Assembly: GCF_021347895.1 (NCBI RefSeq)
Contig: NC_067131.1
Span: 9,762,653-9,826,652 of the forward strand
Direction: 5' to 3'
DNA length: 64,000 bases
Origin: Acanthochromis polyacanthus
Lineage: Eukaryota > Chordata > Actinopteri > Pomacentridae
In this document: piece after piece, positions 1 through 10,230 of the stretch
Position numbering within the stretch: position 1 is the first letter of the stretch
Layout: each line of letters opens with the position of its first letter
The notes under the pieces: model-generated
Databases searched by the model: none
What the model was told of the DNA's origin: nothing
The model's input: only the letters and a program-made list of their open reading frames with translations
Translations under genes and position numbers: made by a program

Positions 1-40
1 TAGCATTAATAAAGCCACAAACATACAGACACATGTAAAA

Positions 41-41
<1 letters not shown>

Positions 42-101
<60 letters not shown>
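42..101. repeat. (CA)n microsatellite, about 60 bp
   Basis: An uninterrupted CA dinucleotide tract in the vti1a intron. Open frames reading through it on the minus strand (Cys-Val repeats) are artefacts of the repeat. Confidence 0.98.
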
Positions 102-103
<2 letters not shown>

Positions 104-261
104 TACACACCTTTTGCTCAGCAGGAGGTGTGGCCTTTTGTCTTGCTTTTATGGAACAAATACAAGTCAATAGAGGGTTTCCACACAGGGTCAGAGCAGT
201 ATGCTCCCAACTCTGAAACACCTGAGTGGATTTAAGAATATGGTCTAAACAATCCCCTGTC

Positions 262-480
262 TGGCTCATACTTAGACTTAGACTGACTTTATTAATCCCC
301 GGAGGGAAATTCAGTTGTTAGAGCAGCATGGATATTTAATGGAGGGGTTAACAATAAGACAACACAGAATATTAGGGTGGGGTATAAAGTGGAGGTAAAA
401 TGAAATAAGATAAAAATATAGAAAATATAATATAGAAAAAATATACAGAGACTGACAGGGAGCAATTTTTTTTTTTACGT
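262..480 (+). mobile_element. LINE-tail-like dispersed repeat fragment, copy 1
   Basis: The segment begins with a TTAGACTTAGACTGACTTTATTAATCC-type start, then GGGAAATTCAG, and continues as A-rich sequence ending in ATATACAG. A second copy in the same orientation lies at 33571-33720: it shares TTTATTAATCC, GGGGAAA and the ATATACAG-containing A-rich tail. Such TTTATTAATCC...GGGAAATT pieces are common 3' ends of non-LTR retroelements in fish. The family assignment is from memory and weak; the match between the two copies is seen directly. Confidence 0.5.
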
Positions 481-1294
481 AATATCCTTGTATATATAAT
501 TCAAGCTTCAAATTTGAGTTCAGGTATTGCTAATTTCAGGTAACAAAATGGGCATTATGTACATAAATTTTCACTATGTCACACTGCCAGGCTTGTCCTC
601 TTGACGACACACTCCACTTTACCCTGTTGCACGTGATCTTAACATTGCTTTTGAGTTTCTCGGCAGCATGAATTGAATCACTGAGGGCACTTGAAAGCTG
701 CTAGCCGCCTGCATAACCTTTTTATTTACCACAACTAGTCACAGGAAGCTGTAACTCAAGTGAGAAACAATTACAGTATCTAAACTATTAAGTTAACTGA
801 ATGAAAAAAGCAGAATGAATATGAAGAGGATTAGTTGTATAATTTGAGGGAATACGTGAATAATTTCTTTTCCGTTATCATACTCAGTAAGCTTACAAAC
901 TTCAGCACTCCAAACGGAATTTGCAAGTTTGTTTTGCACTTTTCATCCTTAACGCTGAACTTTTCCCTTTTCTTTACCAGACACCCTTCTTTTTCTACTC
1001 TATATTGAAAGGGTCTGTCTTTATTTTGAATTATATTTGCAAATTAACTTTAATTTATGATAATGGTAAAGGCATATTATTGTATTTTGACCCTGGAAAG
1101 AGACTGTATGTTTGGATGGGGTTCTGTTTTGGAGCTGTACATAAAATATTAAAGTTAGGACAATCAGCTTCCTCTCATTCTCTCCATATAGGCGGCCACG
1201 GTTAATTTTAGACGCTCGACTGCACTAAAATTTCTGTTGGGTTTCCATTTCAGTTTAAGGAGGAAGGCATAAGATGATGATTGGTGAGAGACTG

Positions 1295-1296
<2 letters not shown>

Positions 1297-1330
<34 letters not shown>
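1297..1330. repeat. (GA)n microsatellite
   Basis: About 34 bp of GA dinucleotides followed by a purine-rich stretch to about 1350. Confidence 0.95.
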
Positions 1331-1332
<2 letters not shown>

Positions 1333-2991
1333 AGGGGGGAAAGGAAAGAAGGAGTGATTCAGAGAGAGATGTATTTTGGGAGAAAGTGTGAAGTGTCTAG
1401 GGGACAGATCTGTGGGTAGAATCAGACATCAGGCAACTGCTGGACTTGTTGTCTTTGCCAGAGGGCCCAAACCCCAGGTCCCCCACCTCCTACCCTGTAC
1501 CACATGTATCCTTGGCTCTGGCAACCTGCATCGCACCAGCCCGGGCTGCCAGAGGGTAGGAAGGAAAGATGGAAAAAGAGGAAGAAAGTAGCAGTGAAGG
1601 AGGAGGGGTGCGAAGAGAGGGCGAATTGCAGGCGAGAGAGATGACTGTGAGATGAGCCAGAACAAACAGGGAGAAGAGTGTTGCTGCAACTATTATAGAG
1701 AAAAGGCAGGATTTTTTTTTTGGAAGAGGAGATGCAAAAGTGAGGAATTAAAATCAAAAAGGAATAGGGTGTAATGCACTGATGACAACACACTAGTGAA
1801 AGTGACTTTATTGGGAAAGTAGTTATTATCTCAGAGAAAGATGAAGATGAATGACTCCCTGCTGACTATAGAGAGAAACTCTCTGCAATGACTATTCCCC
1901 ATGCTCCCCCGTCATCCTCCAGAAATGCGACTACAGGTAGACGTTGGTGGCAGCTCACTCAGTGCGGTGTCAGCATTTTTTTTTTTTTTTTACTTTCACA
2001 CTCACACCTTGTTGGCAACATCTCTGCCAAATCCTTTTCGCTGTGAAAGTCCCAATGTCTGATAAGAGAGTGGAATGAAAACATTCCTATGACCCCTGAG
2101 GGAAAAAAAAGACAGTGAGAGAGAAAAGACAGAAAATGGAGCAAGAAAAGGGAAATATCCAAGGCAATTAGTCCTGAATAGCCATGATCATTATTTCAAG
2201 GGTGCCTTCAAGGACTCCCAGTGCTTGCTATGCACGTCAAAAGTAAAGCCGCCACTCACTCTTTTTCCTACTTCATTCTAATATTTGCAAGATGAGCAGA
2301 AGGCCATTTGAATGACATGTCCTACTAAATAGAAATGTGCTGTTGACTATTCTTTTTTAGAGATGTTCTGCCATTGAAACAGCTCACAGTGTTACCAGTT
2401 TATACGCTGTGGCCTCAAAAAATTCTGAAGCAAACATCGATTTTATGTGAAGTGGAGCTATTTATGTTTTGGTAGATCAGCAGCTTTTTAAAGTGACTCT
2501 AAAAGTGTGTTTAGAGGGGGGTTTTGTAGAGGCTTGTCTCCAGACAGGTAAAACAGTAACTTGAAGGTGGAACAGGAGGCTTCTAATCAAAGGATCTCTG
2601 ATTCATCTCTGTACCTTGCAACCAGTGACTTTGGGTGAAAAGTGTCAAACTTTAGAGGTGTCTCTCTCAAATTGCACTTTGCCTTAAGGCCAGTTGTACG
2701 AGGCTGTGAAAAGTGTATATGCAGGCAGTATTAGTCTAATAACTGGCTTTTGCAGACATAAAATGTATTCATTTCCAGTTTCCCCAGTCACAAAAGTTTA
2801 CAAAGAAATTACTTTTGCGCCTTTCTGTCTTTTAACTTTTTAATGAGTTGATCAGTTGAGTCATTTTCCTATAATAATTACCTTATATTCTTTACTTTTG
2901 ACCCTTATAGTCTTTTCATTGACTGTGTTTTATAATGTGGCTCAGTTGTTTGTTCAAAATGGAAACTAAAGCCTATTTTCTGTCCCTCCAG

Positions 2992-3053
2992 CTGAGAGAA
3001 ACAGACGCCAACCTGGGCAAGAGTTCTCGCATCCTTACCGGCATGCTGAGAAG
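2992..3053 (+). CDS. vti1a: vti1a penultimate coding exon: end of the Qb-SNARE motif
   Basis: This 62-bp exon begins in phase 0 and encodes LRETDANLGKSSRILTGMLR plus two bases of the next Arg codon. It is recognisably the C-terminal part of the Vti1a SNARE helix; the paralogue Vti1b has a different sequence here. The acceptor is a pyrimidine tract ending CAG at 2991 and the donor is AAG|GTAAGAG at 3054. Joined to the exon at 37153 the frame continues through RIIQNR into the membrane anchor. Vti1a is a Qb-SNARE of the trans-Golgi network and endosomes; from family knowledge it pairs with syntaxin-16, syntaxin-6 and VAMP3/VAMP4 in retrograde endosome-to-TGN fusion. The exon supplies the membrane-proximal layers of the four-helix bundle. 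A minus-strand open frame over it (2905-3099) is a shadow. Confidence 0.94.
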
Positions 3054-3060
3054 GTAAGAG
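3050..3060 (+). promoter_or_regulatory. vti1a: 5' splice donor containing an in-frame stop
   Basis: The junction reads AGAAG|GTAAGAG, close to the consensus donor. Because the exon ends with two bases (AG) of an Arg codon, unspliced reading gives AGG then TAA. Translation of a retained or prematurely polyadenylated transcript would therefore stop at once, after LRR. Confidence 0.85.
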
Positions 3061-4210
3061 GCAGGTAGGGACACTGTTTCTGCACCTCTTTATGTACATT
3101 GTGCTTTAACAGTGCTGTGAGCTTGAGGATGAATGATTCAAGAACTTCTGCATTTTAAGATAAATGATATTGTTGATTTTTCTGCAATGACTAGTGGTGA
3201 TTGTCAAAGTTGAATTTTGTTTGAATAATATTTATGAAACAACTACTTGAGAAAATACTCGATATGAACTCTCTGAACCCCAAAATCCACCAGTGTGTTT
3301 AAAAAGCATATTATCTTTAAATTTAGTTAATTTATCAGAGCCCAAAAAAAACTAAAGAATCATTGCGTTTTCGTCTTTGTATGCAATGTCATAAAATGTC
3401 ACAAAAATGAACAGCTCTAAACACGTTCTGTAATCAAAGATTCTGCATTACTCTGCACAACAGACATGGGACAAATTTCAATGAGTTTCCACATGAACTG
3501 TGTTAAACTGCAGGCAGCGTTTACACAGATCAGATAGGAATCCAGTATGGAAACAGATTATTTTTTTCCCACATTTAGTGACACCTTTGGGCACTTTTCA
3601 AGTTTTGTATTTTAAGTAATCAAATAAATTATTCTCTTTTTATAGTTTATGGCATATTAACTATGTCATATTGCACAGAATACTCTGCAGGACTATATAT
3701 TCCAATGGAAAAAGAGCCCACAGTCAGTAAAATTGTGACAGGATCATTAAAATGCCCAGGAACTTTGATTTCAGTACTCTTTCTACAGTTTAAACCTTTG
3801 TTGTTTTATTCTGAGTCCGATTAGTCAGGATAGTAGTTAACAGTGTCTGAACAAACTAACTAAGCCGACAAATGGCTGTTTAGTTAAGTGCCAAAGTATT
3901 GTTGATGTGTGCCTGGATAGACTGAGAAAAGAGTAGTCCACTATTACATCCTGTAGAAAAAGGCTGAAAAGGACGAGTGCGCACTGTACATGTCTCCATT
4001 CTTTTCTTCTCTTTGCCTTTGTTTTTCACAAAATGCACTTACAACCATGTCCAACTTGCCGTCTTTGTCTCTCTCACTTGCTACTTCATGCACAAGACAG
4101 CCCCCAACAATCACACAAACACAAGCATTGAAACGCAAATATTTCAATAGGCCTTGCATTATCTTATGCACCCGCCTCCTAATACACATACACACGCACA
4201 CAGTCACCCG

Positions 4211-4248
<38 letters not shown>

Positions 4249-5900
4249 GTAATGTCTTGTCACATCTCCATTTCATAAAGTGCCTGTGTGCTTACCCCTG
4301 AACCGTGACGCCACGGTTTTGTTTCTTGCTCCCTCTTGTTTTATTTTTTTCCTCCCCTCTCCTTGTCGCCCGCTGTGGATTTTGATTAAGAGTAATATGT
4401 AAATGACACAGACTAAATGTAAAATCCTGGGGCAGGAAGGAAGTGCCAATTGAAATAGATGCTTCAGTGCCCATAGACAATTTGGAGGGCGGCTCACAGG
4501 GCGGCCGGCAGATACTAGAGTGGGAAGGCCTGAGAAGGGCTGTGACGCCGACTGTAACCAATATTTCTGCATATGTCTCCATTTTGTCAAGTCTGATTAT
4601 GGGAAGTGGAGGAGGATGGAGCGAGGCGGGTGGGGAGGGGGGGTCAACTCGCCTGGCATGTCACCCAAAGCTGTCCAGAAATCATTCATCATTCCCTCCG
4701 CCTTCTTCTCCTCTTCCCTCCACCCCTCTCTGGTGCTGAAGTAAATAACACGCACTTATTTCAATATTATCATATTAATGTTAAAGTTCAGCTGTCACCT
4801 AATGGGAAGACTTAATCAGACGTAGCATTTTAAGAGGCATGCTGCCGCCCCCCCCCCTCCCTACACTTCAGCATCCCCCACCCCTCTTGATGTGCTGTAG
4901 CTCCTCTGGTTAGCGCCCCACTCAAATCAGGATTTATGAGGGTTTTCCAAAGTGGGGCCCGGCTGCGAGCCTCTTCCACTACTGCCCGCCTTTCTGCTTG
5001 ATGGGAGCACCGCAACATACAGCCCCCCCCTCTGCCTTTCTTTAACATATTTTTTCTTTCTGTTTTTATGCTGTTTGAATAAAAGAAAGAGTGTTTTTTT
5101 TTTCCCCTTTTTTTCTAAGCTTGTGGACTGGAAACATCAAATCGGAAGTCATTTATAGCCACAGATGCGGAACTGAGAGCAAAAATGAAGTTCAGGATAG
5201 TTCAATGATATCCCCTCCTCCCACCTCACTTTTAGGAAATTGTTCCTCATTTCCCCCATTCATTTCATTATCCCAACCCCACGCCTCCTCGTACCGGTTT
5301 ACTGCTTTCTGATTAATTGTGTATTTGTTAGCCAATGTCAAAGCAATTGGAGTTGTTGTAGGGGTTGAATGGTATTTGCTTTGTCATTCTCCACTTGTTT
5401 GTAACAGCTACAGTTGTAGTGTGGTGTGTAGCGGACTTCTGCAAATAGGTAAATGAAGTAAACTTTGCTATTACATAGTAGGACGTCTAAACTTGCAACA
5501 CAAACCACAGGTGGACACAAATGATCATGCAATTTTCTGAATTGCACAGTTTTCCATACATATGTTTTCTCTTTTTGCATGAATGCAACAATTAGTTAAA
5601 TTTGAAAGCTAATATTTTGCATTTGTTTGTATCCCAGAGCTATTGATTTACATCAATAAAACAAAGATATATAGCGTATTTGTCATTAAAATGTGGTAGG
5701 GATGAGATACTGTACATTCAAACAGTAGCAGTTTTGAAGTTGATTATGAAGACTGTGGCCCTTGCTGTGCCACACAGACAAACACGAGTGTGTAGCAGAG
5801 GGGTTTCTTATGATCCACAGGATAAAGGAAGTCGTTTTCCATTGTTTGTGCAGCTCCTTTTAAACTCACACCTCTTCTTGAAATGTCTTTATGGTCTGGT
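3054..5900. other. Intron segment without recognised genes
   Basis: The first 900 bases are AT-rich and carry an AATAAA at 3623-3628, a possible intronic poly(A) signal. A (CA)n tract lies at 4214-4247 and a perfect 7-bp inverted repeat at 4301-4318. From 4440 to 5300 the DNA is more GC-rich, with poly-C and poly-T runs (4848-4857, 5094-5103). Open frames such as 4443-4739 overlap one another on both strands and match no protein I know. Confidence 0.7.
4214..4247. repeat. (CA)n microsatellite
   Basis: A dinucleotide tract flanked by further CA-rich sequence (4187-4204). Confidence 0.96.
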
Positions 5901-5919
5901 GGCTATCACCCCAGCTGAG

Positions 5920-6180
5920 AAACAATTAGACACTCATTAAGCGAGCTGTCATAGTTCAAGAAAGGCAATTAACTTACAGACTCTGTGAATATCACTTATT
6001 GTAAGGAACAATCAGAAACACGCACACCTCAAATAGCTGTGGCTTTGTTTGACAACAAGTTGTTGCAAATTCATGTCTGTGAAACTCATCACTGCCAGTG
6101 AGGGTAATTAGTATTAACCACTGTTATAGGTGCTGTTAATTGGTTGTGTCAGGGGTTTATAACGAGTCTCGCAAATGGAG
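5920..6180. promoter_or_regulatory. Candidate intronic regulatory block
   Basis: This is non-repetitive, homeodomain-rich DNA: GGCAATTAAC, GGTAATTAGTATTAACC and GTTAATTGG, plus a perfect palindrome CAACAAGTTGTTG at 6053-6065. The density of TAAT/ATTA cores without simple-sequence content resembles conserved non-coding elements around developmental genes. There is no alignment here, so this is inference only. Confidence 0.25.
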
Positions 6181-8400
6181 ACGCTCTCACATGTCATCAG
6201 TTCAGACCAGGTCACTCCACAGTTTTACTGAGTTTGACATATATGTAGGTTCAGCATTGGGAGGGGCTCACAGTGTGGATCACTAGCCATGATTAAAAGA
6301 CCAGACCTTTTAATAAGTCCTCTGTAGTATTTTTGCCACATTGACACTATGACTTCTCTTAAATGCAAAATGGTCGTTTGGCTGCAGCTAGATCCTTCCT
6401 GCTGCTATTCTGAACATCTCGAGCATCTCACCCTCTGTGGTCAGAACAGTTGGGAATGGGATGCAGCTCCAGACCCAGTTAGGACCGCTGGGGCTCCTGG
6501 CAGCCTCACGGAGGGAGGGGGCACGGTGAAGGGCAATGAAGCAGCGAAGAGGGGGGGAGGATGTATATTTTGAAGCAGAGGGGTTGTCTGCTCTCGCTGG
6601 CAGCTGATCCCACATGCAGGTGGTCGACTCAGTCGCCAGGCAGATCAAAAAGTCAAGGCCCCGGGTGGACCTCCCTTTGAAATGGGAATGGGGCCTAGAT
6701 ATCAGACAGAAAACATAAGCAAGCTCCCAGCCACAGAACAGCTCCATATTCATGGCTGGGACTGGCAGTAGCGACGGGCAGGCAGGATGGACAGCGCCTC
6801 AGCCTTCAGAAGACAGCTCATGCACACTCTGGACACTGATTAAGAGATCAGCCTATAAGCTGCCGTGAAGACGATGCGGTAGCTCACAGGCTAATGCGGC
6901 TGCACTGTTACCAAGACCCGAACTTCCTTTCTTGAGCCGCGTCTTGACAGGCTATCTTAATGTGTGGCCAGGTCCACTTCTCTGATTCTACACGGTGCTT
7001 ACATGTGGCTAATTCAGTACAAATATGGTACAACTAACTCAAAACAGCCGTCTGAGTCCTGTTTACACTAAAGTTCTTCAGAAATTGATATTAAACCTAT
7101 TCATGACTTGTTGGCAGGAGAAGCATATTTACAACTCATCCATGCCTGTAGGAAAATCTAAAGTTTTTGCTTGCGTTATTCACTGTGAAGTTTTCTCCCT
7201 TGTTTGCTTGGCTCACTAAAAGCAACATGTAAACAATATCTTGGGCCAAGAGACCAAAATGCACGGTCCCAGAAAAGCATGGGGAGAGGAGAAGTTTTAT
7301 TTACTAATTTATTTTGTAAGATCTGTAAGTTGTGCATTTTTTCCTTTATTTTTGGCAAATATATACTCTCTGTCTCTGTATCCATCTATCTGAAATATTA
7401 ACCACTGAGATATTTAGGTCGCATAATTAATGGAATTCAGCTCAACTAGTGAACTGCGGTGGGATCGGAGTCTTGGGGCCTTCTTGAAGTCTTGCTAGGA
7501 AGTTGAACAAAAAGATTTGATTTGCTTAATTGATGCTGAAAGGAGTCGGCTATTTTCTCCCTCCCACTTTCTTTGTATTTTAATTCATTTGTGTTTATTT
7601 ATTTGTGTTGGATAAAGAGTAGAGAACAAAACAAGCGTATTATGCTCTGGGTGTGTGTGAAGAACGAGTTAAGTGGCACAGTGCCAGTCTTTCTGCCATC
7701 ATATCCGTCTACTTATATATCGAATGCATCTACAATCCTGCACACTCACATTTTACTAGAGTATTGGAGTATGTTTTATGTCCTTTTGTAAGGCCTGTTT
7801 GTCCTATTTTGCATTCTATTTTACTTTGTATTACAGCTGAACTCATCACAGTAGCCGAGGTTCATGTTTTTTGTCCCGAGAGTGGCAGATCACTCCCAGT
7901 GGATCCCACTCTCTCTGATCTCCTCTCTATGTCGCTGCCACGATAATTCCATGTACTACATTTAAACACATTCCCTTTGCTTTGCAATTTGTTCAGCCTG
8001 GCATCATTACCACAGCGCTCAACCCACTGTTCCCCTCCATACTGCTGCATCCCTCTGGGTCAGTCCTATCCCTGGCCTTTTTTACTCCCTCCAGGGAAGC
8101 GTTCTGTGTCTTTTATTTTTTTTTATGTCCAGTCTGTTGTTGTTCTGGCAAAGGAGCAAAGTGCCAAAGCTTGAATCGTATCTGCCCCCTTTGCAACCCC
8201 GAGATGAACTTTATACATATCAAGGTGAGCGCAGCTGTTGCTGGGTTTGTTCAGAGGACTAGGGAAGCATGTTCGCATAGTGTTAAAGAAATCTGGTGCT
8301 AATGGTGGTTGTTCTTACTGATGGAAGTAGTGCTGGAAGGGCCCTGCTAGTATCAGTACAAAAGCTTTTGCTGGGTTTTGTGTAAATACTTTTAGGGTTC
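6180..8400. other. Intron segment, nothing recognised
   Basis: Mixed-composition intronic DNA. It includes GC-richer sequence at 6400-6950 and AT-rich sequence at 7050-7650. A frame at 7982-8302 meets a donor-like AAG|GTGAGC at 8222-8230, but no known protein family is visible, so it is not called. Confidence 0.6.
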
Positions 8401-8436
8401 ATTTTGGGTCATTTCTAATGCTATTACTACTACTAC

Positions 8437-8457
8437 TGTCTGTCTGTAAGACAGACA
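8437..8457. repeat. Perfect 9-bp inverted repeat of GTCT/AGAC boxes
   Basis: The arms TGTCTGTCT (8437-8445) and AGACAGACA (8449-8457) are separated by three bases. Each arm contains SMAD-box-type GTCT/AGAC units. It follows a short (ACT)n run. It could be a protein-binding palindrome or chance. Confidence 0.6.
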
Positions 8458-9717
8458 AAATATTAAATAAATATGTCATAATATTAAGCTACTTTTTTGT
8501 TACTTTTTTTTCTTATTTTACTCTTTAGGTGTTCAATGTCGGATAAGTGTCTTGTTTTGAGATAGGCGATACTTTTTATTATTCCTGTGTGTCTATATGT
8601 GTGTGTCTGTGGCTACAGGCTGCTGCTGGGACAATGACAGGGTGCGCCTCAGCCTCATTACTCACTGCTCCTGAGCCAGACAAGCACCACTGCCACCTCT
8701 CTCTCGCTCACTCTCCCTCCTGCTTTATCTCTGTCTTTTTCTCTCTTCCTACACCTCGCCCATTAGAGAGTGCTGATGGGACATTTTTTGCAGAAAGAAA
8801 AAGACACACACAAGCCTGGGCTGTAGAGGAAGGGGTTGTTGACAAGGGCAAAGACGTGTTGTTGTTTTATATAAGGGATGCATTTGTCTGTTGAGGATTG
8901 ACTCGCTTAACTGGCTGCCAAAGCCCCCTTTTTCTCCCTACATATCTCCCTCTTTCTATTATCCAGCCCATAGTGGGCTTCTGTTTTTTTGATAGGCCAG
9001 GACACAGCTGAAATCTAGTTATTCCACATGTGATGGGAAAGACGTCCTTTCTTTTCTTTTCTCTTTTTTTTAAAAAAGCCAAATCGTATAAATATGCCAG
9101 AGCTGAAGACAGACGGCTTGCTTTAAGTATGGAATTTAAGTAAGATGGCATTTACAATCCAAGAACAACAAGCCAAAACTACAGAATGAGTGTTTAATGT
9201 TCACAGTTGGCTCACTCAGGCCTAGAACTAGCATCATGACTGAATTTCAGCATTTCAGCAAAAAAAAACGTCTTTGTACCATGACTTCTCCAAATGCTCC
9301 AGGGTCAACCTGCCACGACATTGAGGTGATGCTTCGTTCGACCTCGCTCATACCATCCTAGCTGATAGAGCTTCTTTTTTCCCCTCCTTTAACCCTGACA
9401 GACTGTCGTTCTGACGAGATGACTGGAGATCAGTGGCGCTCTCATCCCTTGAAGTGGCTCCAGGTGTCACTCCAAGGGTACCCGCCCTGTTTGATCTGCC
9501 GTCGAGCGCCTGTCGGGCCACGGCACCCTCTGATTTACCCGTCAGAGGGGAAAGAGGCTCTCCTGTCCAAAAGTTCCACTTTTACTTTTGACTGATGACA
9601 GGGGAGAGGAACTGGCTGCTGTGAAGCACATCGTCGCCATAATCGTTTGGGAGTGAACCGTTTCCTGTTGTCAGTATTCCCGAGGTCCCATTAGCATCTA
9701 TAGGGAATCCTCTCAAT

Positions 9718-9757
9718 ACCCCACCCCACCCCCCCCACCCCACCCCACCCCCCCACC
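9718..9757 (-). repeat. C-rich run (G-quadruplex-prone on minus strand)
   Basis: Repeated CCCCA and CCCCCCC blocks give at least four G-runs of four or more on the minus strand, spaced by single bases. Confidence 0.85.
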
Positions 9758-10186
9758 ATGGGAGCACTGTATAGAGGTGATCTCGATTTGATATGCCAAG
9801 CCCCAGCAGTCCACACAACTGAAACAGAAACAAAATAAACATCAGATGAAACCAAAACATTTTCAATGATCATGCTGTGGGCCTTGTCTTAAGAACAAAA
9901 AACATCCTCTCAGACATCCTCAGATGCTGTCCAAAGGAGGTCCCTGTCTTTATTGAGGAGCTGCACAAACAAAAAGGACAGATGAAACAAAATGGAGGAA
10001 TGGCGGTATATATCTTTCCAGCAAACATAGATGCCTGTATTCTTCCTCCCTTTCATTTTATTATATCCCTTATGTTTTTCCCCCACCTACTGTGAGCTTC
10101 TGTAGAAATTACAGGTGAGATCTCAGTCTGTGGCAGGCCCTGCCTTTCGTCTAGAGGGAGCAGGGGGAAGGGTGGTGGGTTTGAGG

Positions 10187-10230
10187 GTGTGGGGGGGGGT
10201 GGGGGGGTGGGGGGGTGGGGGGTGGGGGGG
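10187..10230 (+). repeat. G-rich run (G-quadruplex-prone on plus strand)
   Basis: Six or so runs of 6-9 G separated by single T. It is roughly the inverted counterpart of the C-rich run 430 bp upstream. Confidence 0.85.

Larger units (their letters stand above)
1..2991 (+). other. vti1a: vti1a intron upstream of the penultimate exon (3' part)
   Basis: This stretch precedes the recognisable vti1a exon and ends in a pyrimidine-rich acceptor (tgtccctccag, AG at 2990-2991), so it is the 3' part of an intron. It holds a (CA)n tract, a LINE-like scrap and a (GA)n tract, listed separately. The rest is unique-looking AT-rich DNA with short purine-rich runs at 1560-1720. No open frame here resembles a known protein; the longer ones (for example 1422-1793 minus) lie in low-complexity purine or pyrimidine DNA. 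The earlier vti1a exons must lie 5' of the window. Confidence 0.85.

Noticed and set aside
8160..8230. An exon ending at a donor-like AAG|GTGAGC in the frame 7982-8302
   Set aside because: The frame matches no known family, no convincing acceptor was found, and the sequence upstream is pyrimidine-rich intronic DNA.
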